DNA from: Mucilaginibacter pankratovii
Lineage (GTDB): Bacteria > Bacteroidota > Bacteroidia > Sphingobacteriales > Sphingobacteriaceae
Length of the DNA: 64,000 nucleotides
Assembly: GCF_014773265.1 (NCBI RefSeq)
Contig: NZ_JACWMY010000002.1
Span: 372,001 to 436,000, forward strand
Direction: 5' to 3'
The notes beneath the pieces were generated by a model. It worked only from the letters and a program-made list of their open reading frames with translations, did not search any database and was not told the DNA's origin. Of this stretch, positions 56,044 to 64,000 are shown one piece after another; position 1 is the first letter of the stretch, and every line of letters begins with the position of its first letter. The position numbers were made by a program, and so were the translations under genes.

Positions 56044-57582
56044 CTAAAAGCCTGCGCCTTTTTTTAGCGAATCTAATGCGTTCTGGTCGCCTATATATGC
56101 GGGACCGGTATTTGGCCGTTGAAATATACCGCTGGCCCATAAAAAGGGCTGCACGCCATGTGCTTTGGCTTGCTTTGTAATATAAGCATAGTAATGCCAA
56201 CCCGATTTTAGTGCTAATATCGAATCAGCCGGGTGTCCGGTTAATCTCTGAGCGTGATATTGTATGTCAAATTCTCCCATAACTACAGGAATGCCCTTAT
56301 CGACAAATTTTGTTTTAACGGCTTTAAATGCGTTATCCATATAAGCTTCTTCTGTTGAGGCTACGCAGTTGCGATCCAGGAAGAGCGGGTTTTTTGTATG
56401 GAAGTCTTTCCCCCAGAAATATAATTCTTTTCCCCAGCTTGCGTCCATAGGTGTAGTACTACCGTAGCCACCTAATATGCAAAATTGCGGCGGGCTATAA
56501 TAGTGAAACTCTACCATCATTTTATTAGGCGTAGGGTCGGTAGGTAGTGACGATGTTTTATACACATTAGCCGGATCAAGATAGGAAGTAAGCAAATCAA
56601 GTGAGGTAGAAGGCGACTGAATAACTATCGCACGATAAGTGTTTTTACCACCGGAACTGCGCACTGCATCAACAAATGACCGGTGATAGCGCATTAAAGT
56701 ATTGGTTGTCGGTACATCATTCGCATTGGGTTCATTGGTACTGGCAAGTATCAAATGCTCGTCAAAATCGCGCATCGATGTGGCTATCTGCTGCCAAATT
56801 GCCTTATGCTTGGCATTAACACTATCCTGTTTAGCACCTGTAAGTGTGCAGTCGATATAACCCTCGTGGTGGGTATTAAGTATCACATACATATTGTCGT
56901 TAATGCAATACTGAACAACTTCTTTTACGCGGGCGAGCCAGAGTGGGTCTATTTCTGAAGTTTGGTTATTTATGATGTGGTTACTCCAGGTGCAGGGGAT
57001 CCTTATGGAATTCATACCGGTTGATTTTACCAGATCAATCAGTTGCTGGGTAACTTTCGGGTTTCCCCATCCGGTTTCCCATCCGGGCGCATCCAAAGTA
57101 TTGTAAATATTCCATCCCATTGTCATTTTTGCGGCCAGCTGCGCAGCTGTGCTGCCCATACCGGTGGCATCAGGCGCCTTTGGCGATACATTGTACGATG
57201 GATAAATTATGGCATCCTGCATTACAGTGATGCGCCTGCTCTGGCCATTGGCTGAATTTACAACTAAAATCACAGACCGGGTGGCGCCTGTTTTATTTGC
57301 TTCGGCCGTTAAATCAACAGTTGCATCGCCGCCATTGCCCGATGTTTGGCTTAACTTCAGCCATCCGCTCCCGCTGGTCTCAACGTTCCATGCAGCATTA
57401 GAAGTAAAGGCCCAAGACACGGTACCACCACCTTCGGGTATTGTGTCTGTTAAATTCGTAAGTGTAAGCTGCGGTGTTAATTTTTCGTTTTTTTTACAGG
57501 AAACCGAAACTATAATTGCCAAAAATATCGCCGCAATTGCAATTTTATATGCTGTATCAACTTTCATTATCTTCATATTCAT
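56044..57582 (-). CDS. BACON-GH5 endo-glucanase-type lipoprotein
   Basis: 512 residues; the lipobox is IVSVSC followed by KKNE, so it is probably anchored at the cell surface. A BACON domain (about 38-130) leads into a GH5 barrel (about 145-510): MGWNIYNTLDAPGWETGWGN, IRIPCTWSNH, acid/base E284 in ASTNEPNAND, nucleophile E437 in VVMGEFDIQYH. The BACON-GH5 lipoprotein layout is that of the surface endo-xyloglucanase BoGH5A of Bacteroides ovatus, which supports xyloglucan or a related beta-glucan as substrate. It is the first enzyme gene of PUL B. Confidence 0.93.
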   Translation of the reverse strand: MNMKIMKVDTAYKIAIAAIFLAIIVSVSCKKNEKLTPQLTLTNLTDTIPEGGGTVSWAFTSNAAWNVETSGSGWLKLSQTSGNGGDATVDLTAEANKTGATRSVILVVNSANGQSRRITVMQDAIIYPSYNVSPKAPDATGMGSTAAQLAAKMTMGWNIYNTLDAPGWETGWGNPKVTQQLIDLVKSTGMNSIRIPCTWSNHIINNQTSEIDPLWLARVKEVVQYCINDNMYVILNTHHEGYIDCTLTGAKQDSVNAKHKAIWQQIATSMRDFDEHLILASTNEPNANDVPTTNTLMRYHRSFVDAVRSSGGKNTYRAIVIQSPSTSLDLLTSYLDPANVYKTSSLPTDPTPNKMMVEFHYYSPPQFCILGGYGSTTPMDASWGKELYFWGKDFHTKNPLFLDRNCVASTEEAYMDNAFKAVKTKFVDKGIPVVMGEFDIQYHAQRLTGHPADSILALKSGWHYYAYITKQAKAHGVQPFLWASGIFQRPNTGPAYIGDQNALDSLKKGAGF

Positions 57583-57608
57583 TTTTTATTAAAAATTCAT
57601 CCATTATT

Positions 57609-57648
57609 GGTAAAGCCCCACAGCGATATGCTGCCGTGGGGCTTTACC
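57609..57648 (-). terminator. Strong hairpin after the PUL B glycan-binding gene
   Basis: A perfect 13-bp stem GGTAAAGCCCCAC / GTGGGGCTTTACC with a 14-nt loop starts directly at the stop codon of the TIG lipoprotein gene. No T-run follows at once (the first T-rich stretch is about 12 nt later), so it may act as an mRNA-stabilising 3' end or a partial terminator before the GH5 gene. Confidence 0.6.
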
Positions 57649-59142
57649 TTATTTAATTTTTACAACTCTGAAGTTGTCAAAAGCACCATAAAAGCCGGTT
57701 GCTGTTGCCCCGGTGCCGTAGTTATGTAAATACACTGTGCATGCGGTATTGCCCGAAGGCCCGGTTAAATCGGCAATTTTGGCTATGGAAACCCCTTTCC
57801 CTTCGCCCAGCGTAGCATCTTTTGAACGGAACGCTGATAAAGGAATAGTTACAGTTACCCATTTTTTTGTTGAATACGGGGCTGTTGTAGTCGCAGACTT
57901 TTGCCATGGTTCCCATCTGGCCAATGGGCTGTCGTTTCCACCTATAATATCCACGGTAACGCCATTTGTAGCTTGCGGAATACTTACTTCAAATTTAAAT
58001 GCCCAATTATCAACAGGGTCGCTAAGGTTGGCTGTTGGCACCCATTGTGCTCCATTCATGCGTATTGCATAATTAGAGTATGTGTTTCCTTCGCCAGCCG
58101 ACAGGATGTTGTTTTTCAGCGTCATAAACTGCGTTAAATTACCAGGAAAATCAGGGTTATAAGGAGGCCACCCCGCCGAGGGATTGCCGCTGTAAACGCT
58201 GGCTCCACCCCACCATTGCCAATTAAAATTACCATCCCACTCCCAATCTGATATCCTGCCGGTTTGTACATCATTTACTTTGTACACGGTGGTTGCTGTG
58301 CCAAATTTTGTAGTGACTGATACCGGGCCGCTTTGCGTTAGCTTAGGTAAAACAAACCCAAGGGAACTGCCATCGGCCGCCACGTTAAAAGAAGTAACTG
58401 TAGTGCCGGCAAAAGTCAGCGCTTCAATATTTTTAAGGTAGGTACCGTAAACATAAACCGAATCGCCTTGGTTAGCATTTTCGTTAGAAACACGGCTTAT
58501 GGTTGGCGTTGCTACTATTTTTAAATTAACTGCACCGCTCTTGGTTATTAGCGATATCTGATCGGTGGGCGTTGCCGGTGGCATAAGAAAACCAAGCGAA
58601 GTTCCAGAAAGGTTTGATTTAAACGAATTGATTTTAGTACCCCCATAAGTGAAGCTTTGAACCAAAACTAAATTTGCACCATATAAGTAAACCGAATCGC
58701 CCGGGGCAGCAAACACATTAGAAATAGCGACAATAGTAGGTGCCGCCGGACCCAATTTAAACGAGAACGTTGTTGAACCGCCTGCTGTAGCATACTCTAC
58801 GGTATAAAGCTTAGCAGTATCAATTTGTGAAAACTGTATGGCGGGTATTTGTACCACCGCGCTGTTAGGCGCAAATAATGCGGTATTGAATGAGGCCGGT
58901 ACACCATCAAAATTTATTTGAGTTGCATTTTGCAAATTCTGCCCGGTTATTACCACCCATTGGCCATTTGCCACGGCGCTATGCAAAACCGTATCGTTTG
59001 GCGAGGCTACATAACTCTTGATGCTCGAAATAACAGGAGCAGGACCGGATGCAGCATCTTTTTTACAAGCTGGCAGTAAAGCCACCATCATCAACAGAAG
59101 CGGCAAACAAAACAACAGGTGTAAGTATGATTTATTTTTCAT
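57649..59142 (-). CDS. Three-TIG surface glycan-binding lipoprotein of PUL B
   Basis: 497 residues; the lipobox is ALLPAC followed by KKDA. Three IPT/TIG domains lie in a row (about 32-125, 126-205 and 206-285; GDSVYLYGANL and GDSVYVYGTYL mark two of them). A C-terminal glycan-binding module of about 210 residues is rich in Trp (WEWDGNFNWQWWGGASVYSG). This is the SGBP-B layout known from xyloglucan PULs, where the TIG domains are spacers and the last domain binds the polymer. Gap to SusD is 25 nt. Confidence 0.93.
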   Translation of the reverse strand: MKNKSYLHLLFCLPLLLMMVALLPACKKDAASGPAPVISSIKSYVASPNDTVLHSAVANGQWVVITGQNLQNATQINFDGVPASFNTALFAPNSAVVQIPAIQFSQIDTAKLYTVEYATAGGSTTFSFKLGPAAPTIVAISNVFAAPGDSVYLYGANLVLVQSFTYGGTKINSFKSNLSGTSLGFLMPPATPTDQISLITKSGAVNLKIVATPTISRVSNENANQGDSVYVYGTYLKNIEALTFAGTTVTSFNVAADGSSLGFVLPKLTQSGPVSVTTKFGTATTVYKVNDVQTGRISDWEWDGNFNWQWWGGASVYSGNPSAGWPPYNPDFPGNLTQFMTLKNNILSAGEGNTYSNYAIRMNGAQWVPTANLSDPVDNWAFKFEVSIPQATNGVTVDIIGGNDSPLARWEPWQKSATTTAPYSTKKWVTVTIPLSAFRSKDATLGEGKGVSIAKIADLTGPSGNTACTVYLHNYGTGATATGFYGAFDNFRVVKIK

Positions 59143-59167
59143 AACAATATATTTAAAATGTTTTTAA

Positions 59168-60757
59168 TTAATAATATGGTACTGGTGGCTGTGTCAATTT
59201 GGGGTCGCTAACCAACTCTGATGCCGGAATAGGTAACGTAAATGAACTGATAGTAGCCGGAAGCGCAGTTGGAGTGGCAGTAGTATCCCTTGTAGCTGTT
59301 TTTGTTACCGGATCATAAGTAAACCCGATACGACCGTGAGTGGCATCCTGATCATTAAGTAACTTCACGGCATTATTCGGATCATAATAAGAATACCTAA
59401 CAAGGTCTATCCAATATTGTCCTTCATAGGCAAGCTCAACTCTCCTCTCAACGCGCAGTGTAGCGGCGTCCAGCACAGTTACAGGATCCACGCCTGCCCT
59501 TTTCCGTACAGCGTTGAAATAGACCAGCGCATTACCATCGCTCGTACTCGCGTTATTACCCAAAACAGCTTCGGCATATATCAAATACACATCGGCCAAT
59601 CTGAGATATGAATTGTGTTCAATGGACGACCAGGTATCCATTGTTGGGGCATTGTTATCTTTTTCGTTGCCAATAACGTGTTTTTTCATACCGGTACCGG
59701 TGGCCTTATAACCACCAGCGGCTTGATTCAATTCGGGATAAAAATCTCCGTTGAGCATAATAGTGGCTTTGCGCCTTACGGTATCCTTAGCAGAATACAT
59801 CCGGTATAAATCGTAAGTTGGTGATAATGATTGCCATCCACCGCTCTTTTGAGGAAGCACATCGCTGGTTGGCGCATACCAGGTTTGCAAATCGTTGCCA
59901 TTTCCATAGCCCACACCTGCGGCCCATTGAAGGGAAAATAATGATTCCTGGTTATCGTTGTTTTGCGCCTTAAAAAGGTCGGCATAGTTGGGAAGCAACG
60001 ATAATCCACTATTTCTACACACATTGCCCGCATACTTTTTGGCACTGTCAAGCAAGGCCTGGTCGCGGCTGCCGCTTTTGCCCAAACCCGCCATCGTTAA
60101 ATATACTTTGCCCAGCATTCCCTGCGCCGACCAGGTAGTTACCCGGCCTTTTTCGTCTGTAATGGGGAGATATTTCGCTGCGTAGGTCAGGTCATTGGCA
60201 GCGAATTTATAAACGTCCGAAGTAATATTACGGACAAGCAGCGGGTTTTCTATTAGTTTACTGTTATCTTCCACAATGGGCACAGCGCCCCAATACACTG
60301 CCAAATGATAATAAGCTACGGCACGCATAAATTTCGCCTCTGCTATAGCCGCATTTTTTTCTGCCAGCGGGATGGATGCAGGAGCTTGTTTCTCTATGGC
60401 AATAATAACTGTATTACATTGCGCAATAAGACTGTACAAGCCGGTCCAACCCTCTGTTACATAACTATTTTGCGCGGTAATGGTGCGTGTAAAAAGCTGT
60501 ACTAAATCGTTACTATATCCGAAACTACCCGTGCCGGCCAGTACGTCGCCAAGGGGTAACATACCGTTTCTGTTCCATCGCCACCACTGCCCGCCGGCGT
60601 ACAGGCTTGCCGTAGCCAACCGTAAATCGGAGGTGGTTTTGTAAAAATTATTTGAACTGATCTGCGAGTTGGACGGACGGTCCAGGAAACTCTTTTTACA
60701 TCCGGCAATTGCTGCTGCAAATACCAGGATGATAATTATTTTGTTAATTGATTTCAT
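59168..60757 (-). CDS. susD-like: SusD/RagB-family outer-membrane lipoprotein, PUL B
   Basis: ATG 60757 is chosen over 60775 because it begins the lipoprotein signal (MKSINKIIIILVFAAAIAGC, Cys followed by KKSF); the protein is then 529 residues. SusD features: AEAKFMRAVAYYHLAVYWGA in the N-terminal part, TPR-like helices, and RVERRVELAYEGQYWIDLVR near the C-terminus. It is the glycan-binding lid of the adjacent SusC. The gap to SusC is about 30 nt. Confidence 0.96.
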   Translation of the reverse strand: MKSINKIIIILVFAAAIAGCKKSFLDRPSNSQISSNNFYKTTSDLRLATASLYAGGQWWRWNRNGMLPLGDVLAGTGSFGYSNDLVQLFTRTITAQNSYVTEGWTGLYSLIAQCNTVIIAIEKQAPASIPLAEKNAAIAEAKFMRAVAYYHLAVYWGAVPIVEDNSKLIENPLLVRNITSDVYKFAANDLTYAAKYLPITDEKGRVTTWSAQGMLGKVYLTMAGLGKSGSRDQALLDSAKKYAGNVCRNSGLSLLPNYADLFKAQNNDNQESLFSLQWAAGVGYGNGNDLQTWYAPTSDVLPQKSGGWQSLSPTYDLYRMYSAKDTVRRKATIMLNGDFYPELNQAAGGYKATGTGMKKHVIGNEKDNNAPTMDTWSSIEHNSYLRLADVYLIYAEAVLGNNASTSDGNALVYFNAVRKRAGVDPVTVLDAATLRVERRVELAYEGQYWIDLVRYSYYDPNNAVKLLNDQDATHGRIGFTYDPVTKTATRDTTATPTALPATISSFTLPIPASELVSDPKLTQPPVPYY

Positions 60758-60788
60758 AAACATATATTTTAACATCGGTGATCGTATC

Positions 60789-63700
60789 TTATTTCAGGGT
60801 TATGTTTGCACCAAAAGTGAATACCCTCGGCTGCGCGTAATAACCACCATCCCATCCTGACTGAAGCGGGTTCCATGAGCCAATTTCAGGATCGGTGCCC
60901 TTATAGTTTGTGATTACAAAGGCATTGGATACAGTAGCAAATACTCTAAAAGAACTTACAGAGATTTTTGATAGAATTTTTTCTGGTACCCGGTAACCTA
61001 ATGTGATGTTTTTGCACCGCAGGAATGAAGCATCCTGGATAAACAAATTATTAGGACGATTATTACCGTTGGTATTGTCATTTCTCAATCCTACAACCGT
61101 TGTGTTTGGGTTGGTAACATATACATTGTTAATATCAGATGCAGAGCCGTTAGGATCTACCAAAGCCAATCTTGCATAACCTAATATGTCTGTATAATAG
61201 CTGGTATTGTTTTGCGAATCGGTTTGCGATACACCCACTTGATTAAACACTTTGTTGCCATAACTACCGGCGAAGAAGATATTCAAATCAAAATTTTTGT
61301 AGTTAAACGTATTATTGATACCATACTGGAATTTCGGGAGCGGAGAACCCAAAAAAGTCTCGTCCCTTGAGTCGATAATACCGTCGCCGTTCAGGTCTTT
61401 AAACATACGGTCGCCGTACCAAATACCCCCGCCCGACGAAGAAATTGGATATGGGACGCCGGTTGAGTTAACAGGGCGTGCATGTGTTACAAAATCACTT
61501 GGCGTTGAATAAACCCCATCGAATATGTATCCATAAAATTCGCCAATGGCCTGGCCCACCCGGGTTGTTTGAATTACATCGTTACCAAATGTCGAACTTA
61601 AGTTAGCCTGGCTTCCACCGGAACCTAAATCAAGCACTTTGTTAGCATTCCGCGATAGGGTAAGGCTGGTTTTCCAATTAAAGTTTTTAGAACTAATGTT
61701 GGTAGAATTGATTTGGAAGTCAAAACCCTTATTGCTTACCGAACCCACATTGGCATAGGGCGCCACCATGGTTCCCGGCGAATAACCCGCAGCAGTACCG
61801 GTATACAACGGAAGCGGTACCTTTAATAAAAGTCCGTGTGTTTCGCGGTCGTAAACATCAAATGAAAAACTTAACCGTCCGTTTAAAAACGTTCCGTCAA
61901 TCCCCGCACTGTAATAATCGGTTTTTTCCCACTTCACATCAGGGTTTGCCAAATTGCTTTGAAATTGTGCTGTACCCGACAGGCTATTAGACACCGATGT
62001 AAGTTGGGTTACAAAGGTATTGCCTGGTATGCCCTGATTGTTGGTAAGCCCATAACCAAGCCTCAACTTCAATTCATCTATAGCTTTTATACCTTTTAAA
62101 AACGCCTCGTTATTAATTTTCCAGGCAAATCCACCAGAATAGGTAGTAACCCAACGATCTCCGCTCGGAAAATTTGAAGAACCATCGTTTCGTATATTGC
62201 CGGTGAGCAGATATTTATCATCCCAGGAAAAATTCATACGGCCGAAATAGGATTCCTGTGCACTGCCCCCCGGAGGGTTTGAGTATGAATTATCGCCTCC
62301 GTTTGTGGCCGTGGTAGGATCCCCGGCACTAACGCCCTGCACATTGTTTGAAGCAAAATTTCTCCGCCCGCCACTAACATTTTCGAAAGAGCTTTCCTGC
62401 GCTTCATGCCCTGCTAAAGCATCGAATTTAAATTTCCCAAAACTGTGGTTATAGGTTAGAAAATTGCGTATTACTGTATAAAAGTTTTGGCCGGCGGATG
62501 AAGAACCGCTGTTTTGGCTGGGAGTACCTTTACCAAAAGTATAAGATGGCGAAAAATGATTTTCTGTACTAAAATCGAAATTACCTGATAATTCGTTTCG
62601 AAGCACTAAACCTTCAGCAAATCGTATTTCGGCATATACATTGCCGAATACCTGGTTTCTCTTTCTCAGGTTTTTGAGGATAGAGGCTAATGCCACCGGG
62701 TTGGCAGAGGGTTGCACCCAACCGCTGGTGTTGGTAACCGCACCCCAGGAGCCGTCGGCGTTTGTTACCGGGATATCGGGGGTATTGTCTAACGCGGCCC
62801 TAATTACATTACCGTTAGTTGAAGATACATTTTCGTCAACGTGGGCCAATTGAAGGCTGGTTCCTATTTTTAGCCAATTGGTGGTTTTATTGTCCAGGTT
62901 CAACCGTACCGAGTACCTGGTAAAATCAGACCCAAGGGCTATCCCCTGCTGGTTAAAAAACGAGGTTGATAGCAAATATTGGGTTCTGGCATCTCCGCCG
63001 CTTACAGTAATTGTGTGGCTGTTCATCGGAGCTTTCCGGAATAATTCTTTTTGCCAGTCGGTACCCTTACCTAAATATTGGGGGTTGGCAAATTCGGGCC
63101 TCGAATCGAAGCCCCAGGCAACGGCCCGGGCGTTAATGAAAGTGGCAAGCTGTTGCAAATCTATTGTTGGGAGTCGCTTGGCCAGTTCCTGGTAACCGGC
63201 ATAGAAATCATAAGTTATCCGCGGTGGTCCGGCTTTGCCCCTTTTTGTAGTAATAACAACTACGCCATTGGTTGCCTGCGAACCGTATATGGCTGTTGCC
63301 GAAGCATCTTTCAATACATCTATTGATTCTACTTCAGCAGGGTTGATGGTATTTAATGGATTGGAACCACTACCCGGGTCGTTTACCGGAGGAATAATAA
63401 CGCCATCTATAACATACAGCGGCGAATTAGAGCCACTTATTGACGACACACCACGTATTTGAATGGATACGCCACCACCAGGCTGACCTGACACTTGTTG
63501 AACCACAACCCCGGCAACCTTACCCTGCAGGGCCTGGTCAAAAGTAGTTGGTTGAGATTTGCGGAGTTCGTCGCCCGATATCGAGCTTATCGACCCGGTA
63601 ACATCTTTTCTTCTCGTGCGGGCGTAACCGGTAACAACCACTTCATTTAAGTTGCTGGAGGTTGAACTCAGCTTAACGTCTATTGTTCCGGTTTGTTTAA

Positions 63701-63974
63701 CGTTTATCTCCTGGGTGGAGAAACCTAAAAAGCTAAAAACAAGTATGTTTCCGGGGGCAGCCGTTATAGAATAGTTACCATCAACGCCGGTTACGGCTCC
63801 GATGGTTGTGCCCTTAATTCTAACGTTTACACCTGGTATAGGCTGGCCACCGTCGGTACTTGTTACTTTTCCGGTGATATTTAGGGTTTGTGCATGGGCC
63901 GAAATATAAAGGAACATGCCCATGATAATTAAGGAAATTCGATATTTCACTCTCTTTTGTAAATTTTTATCCAT
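60789..63974 (-). CDS. susC-like: SusC/RagA-family TonB-dependent transporter, PUL B
   Basis: 1061 residues with a signal peptide (cleavage after SAHAQ, residue 29). A CarboxypepD_reg-like domain follows (GKVTSTDGGQPIPGVNVRIK), then the plug (ALQGKAAGVVVQQVSGQPG-like, VDVLKDASATAIYGSQATNG) and a TonB-dependent barrel ending FTFGANITLK. It imports the oligosaccharides released at the surface. It is the first gene of PUL B inside the window; its promoter and any regulator lie to the right, beyond 64000. Confidence 0.96.
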   Translation of the reverse strand: MDKNLQKRVKYRISLIIMGMFLYISAHAQTLNITGKVTSTDGGQPIPGVNVRIKGTTIGAVTGVDGNYSITAAPGNILVFSFLGFSTQEINVKQTGTIDVKLSSTSSNLNEVVVTGYARTRRKDVTGSISSISGDELRKSQPTTFDQALQGKVAGVVVQQVSGQPGGGVSIQIRGVSSISGSNSPLYVIDGVIIPPVNDPGSGSNPLNTINPAEVESIDVLKDASATAIYGSQATNGVVVITTKRGKAGPPRITYDFYAGYQELAKRLPTIDLQQLATFINARAVAWGFDSRPEFANPQYLGKGTDWQKELFRKAPMNSHTITVSGGDARTQYLLSTSFFNQQGIALGSDFTRYSVRLNLDNKTTNWLKIGTSLQLAHVDENVSSTNGNVIRAALDNTPDIPVTNADGSWGAVTNTSGWVQPSANPVALASILKNLRKRNQVFGNVYAEIRFAEGLVLRNELSGNFDFSTENHFSPSYTFGKGTPSQNSGSSSAGQNFYTVIRNFLTYNHSFGKFKFDALAGHEAQESSFENVSGGRRNFASNNVQGVSAGDPTTATNGGDNSYSNPPGGSAQESYFGRMNFSWDDKYLLTGNIRNDGSSNFPSGDRWVTTYSGGFAWKINNEAFLKGIKAIDELKLRLGYGLTNNQGIPGNTFVTQLTSVSNSLSGTAQFQSNLANPDVKWEKTDYYSAGIDGTFLNGRLSFSFDVYDRETHGLLLKVPLPLYTGTAAGYSPGTMVAPYANVGSVSNKGFDFQINSTNISSKNFNWKTSLTLSRNANKVLDLGSGGSQANLSSTFGNDVIQTTRVGQAIGEFYGYIFDGVYSTPSDFVTHARPVNSTGVPYPISSSGGGIWYGDRMFKDLNGDGIIDSRDETFLGSPLPKFQYGINNTFNYKNFDLNIFFAGSYGNKVFNQVGVSQTDSQNNTSYYTDILGYARLALVDPNGSASDINNVYVTNPNTTVVGLRNDNTNGNNRPNNLFIQDASFLRCKNITLGYRVPEKILSKISVSSFRVFATVSNAFVITNYKGTDPEIGSWNPLQSGWDGGYYAQPRVFTFGANITLK

Positions 63975-64000
63975 CTTATAAAAGGATTTTAAGGTTTGAT

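Noticed and set aside
1..64000. CRISPR arrays, tRNA or rRNA genes, insertion sequences, prophage
   Set aside because: No regularly spaced repeats, no cloverleaf-like sequences, no transposase or phage genes were recognised on reading both strands.

Overview
The window looks like a chromosomal segment from a Bacteroidota soil or plant-associated saprophyte of the Sphingobacteriaceae type (Mucilaginibacter/Pedobacter-like); the genus is an inference. The evidence is two SusC/SusD transporter pairs, a hybrid two-component regulator, lipoproteins with the Cys-Lys-Lys lipobox context, a type IX secretion (T9SS) sorting domain, TAnnTTTG-type promoters and moderate GC. I saw no rRNA, tRNA, CRISPR array, transposase or phage gene.

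Left third (1-19.5 kb), mixed strands. This is an accessory region. It holds two paralogous giant secreted proteins (one cut by the window start) with malectin-like, Ig-like and beta-propeller domains. It also holds an orphan UpxY/NusG-like antitermination factor followed by a small DNA-binding protein, and four paralogues of that small protein within 12.5 kb. The rest is two NHL-repeat lipoproteins, an OmpA-like protein, a stand-alone response regulator, an RRM RNA-binding protein and several genes I do not recognise. Short palindromes lie upstream of several of these genes.

Middle (19.9-36 kb), minus strand. PUL A is read right to left: hybrid sensor-regulator (HTCS), SusC, SusD, IPT/TIG surface glycan-binding lipoprotein, CBM-like protein, GH51-like lipoprotein, GH2 enzyme. 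A hairpin with a T-run follows the glycan-binding lipoprotein gene and probably sets a high SusCD-to-hydrolase ratio.

Right (36.4-64 kb), minus strand. PUL B is one long array: SusC, SusD, three-TIG glycan-binding lipoprotein, BACON-GH5 lipoprotein, a decayed second BACON-GH5, GH42, GH39, GH3, GH42, a beta-helix protein with a C-terminal PDZ domain, GH29, GH2, GH2 and DUF1080. The enzyme set (endo-glucanase fold, beta-galactosidases, alpha-fucosidase, beta-xylosidase, beta-glucosidase) suggests a fucosylated, galactosylated hemicellulose such as fucogalactoxyloglucan. No GH31 alpha-xylosidase is present, so this is a hypothesis. PUL B ends at a strong bidirectional terminator at 36.3 kb. On the plus strand this also closes a candidate small RNA with its own promoter, lying between the two PULs.

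Most worth following: the clustered HTH/coiled-coil family with its UpxY partner, the candidate sRNA between the PULs, the beta-helix-PDZ fusion, the decaying GH5 duplicate, and the post-SGBP hairpins in both PULs.
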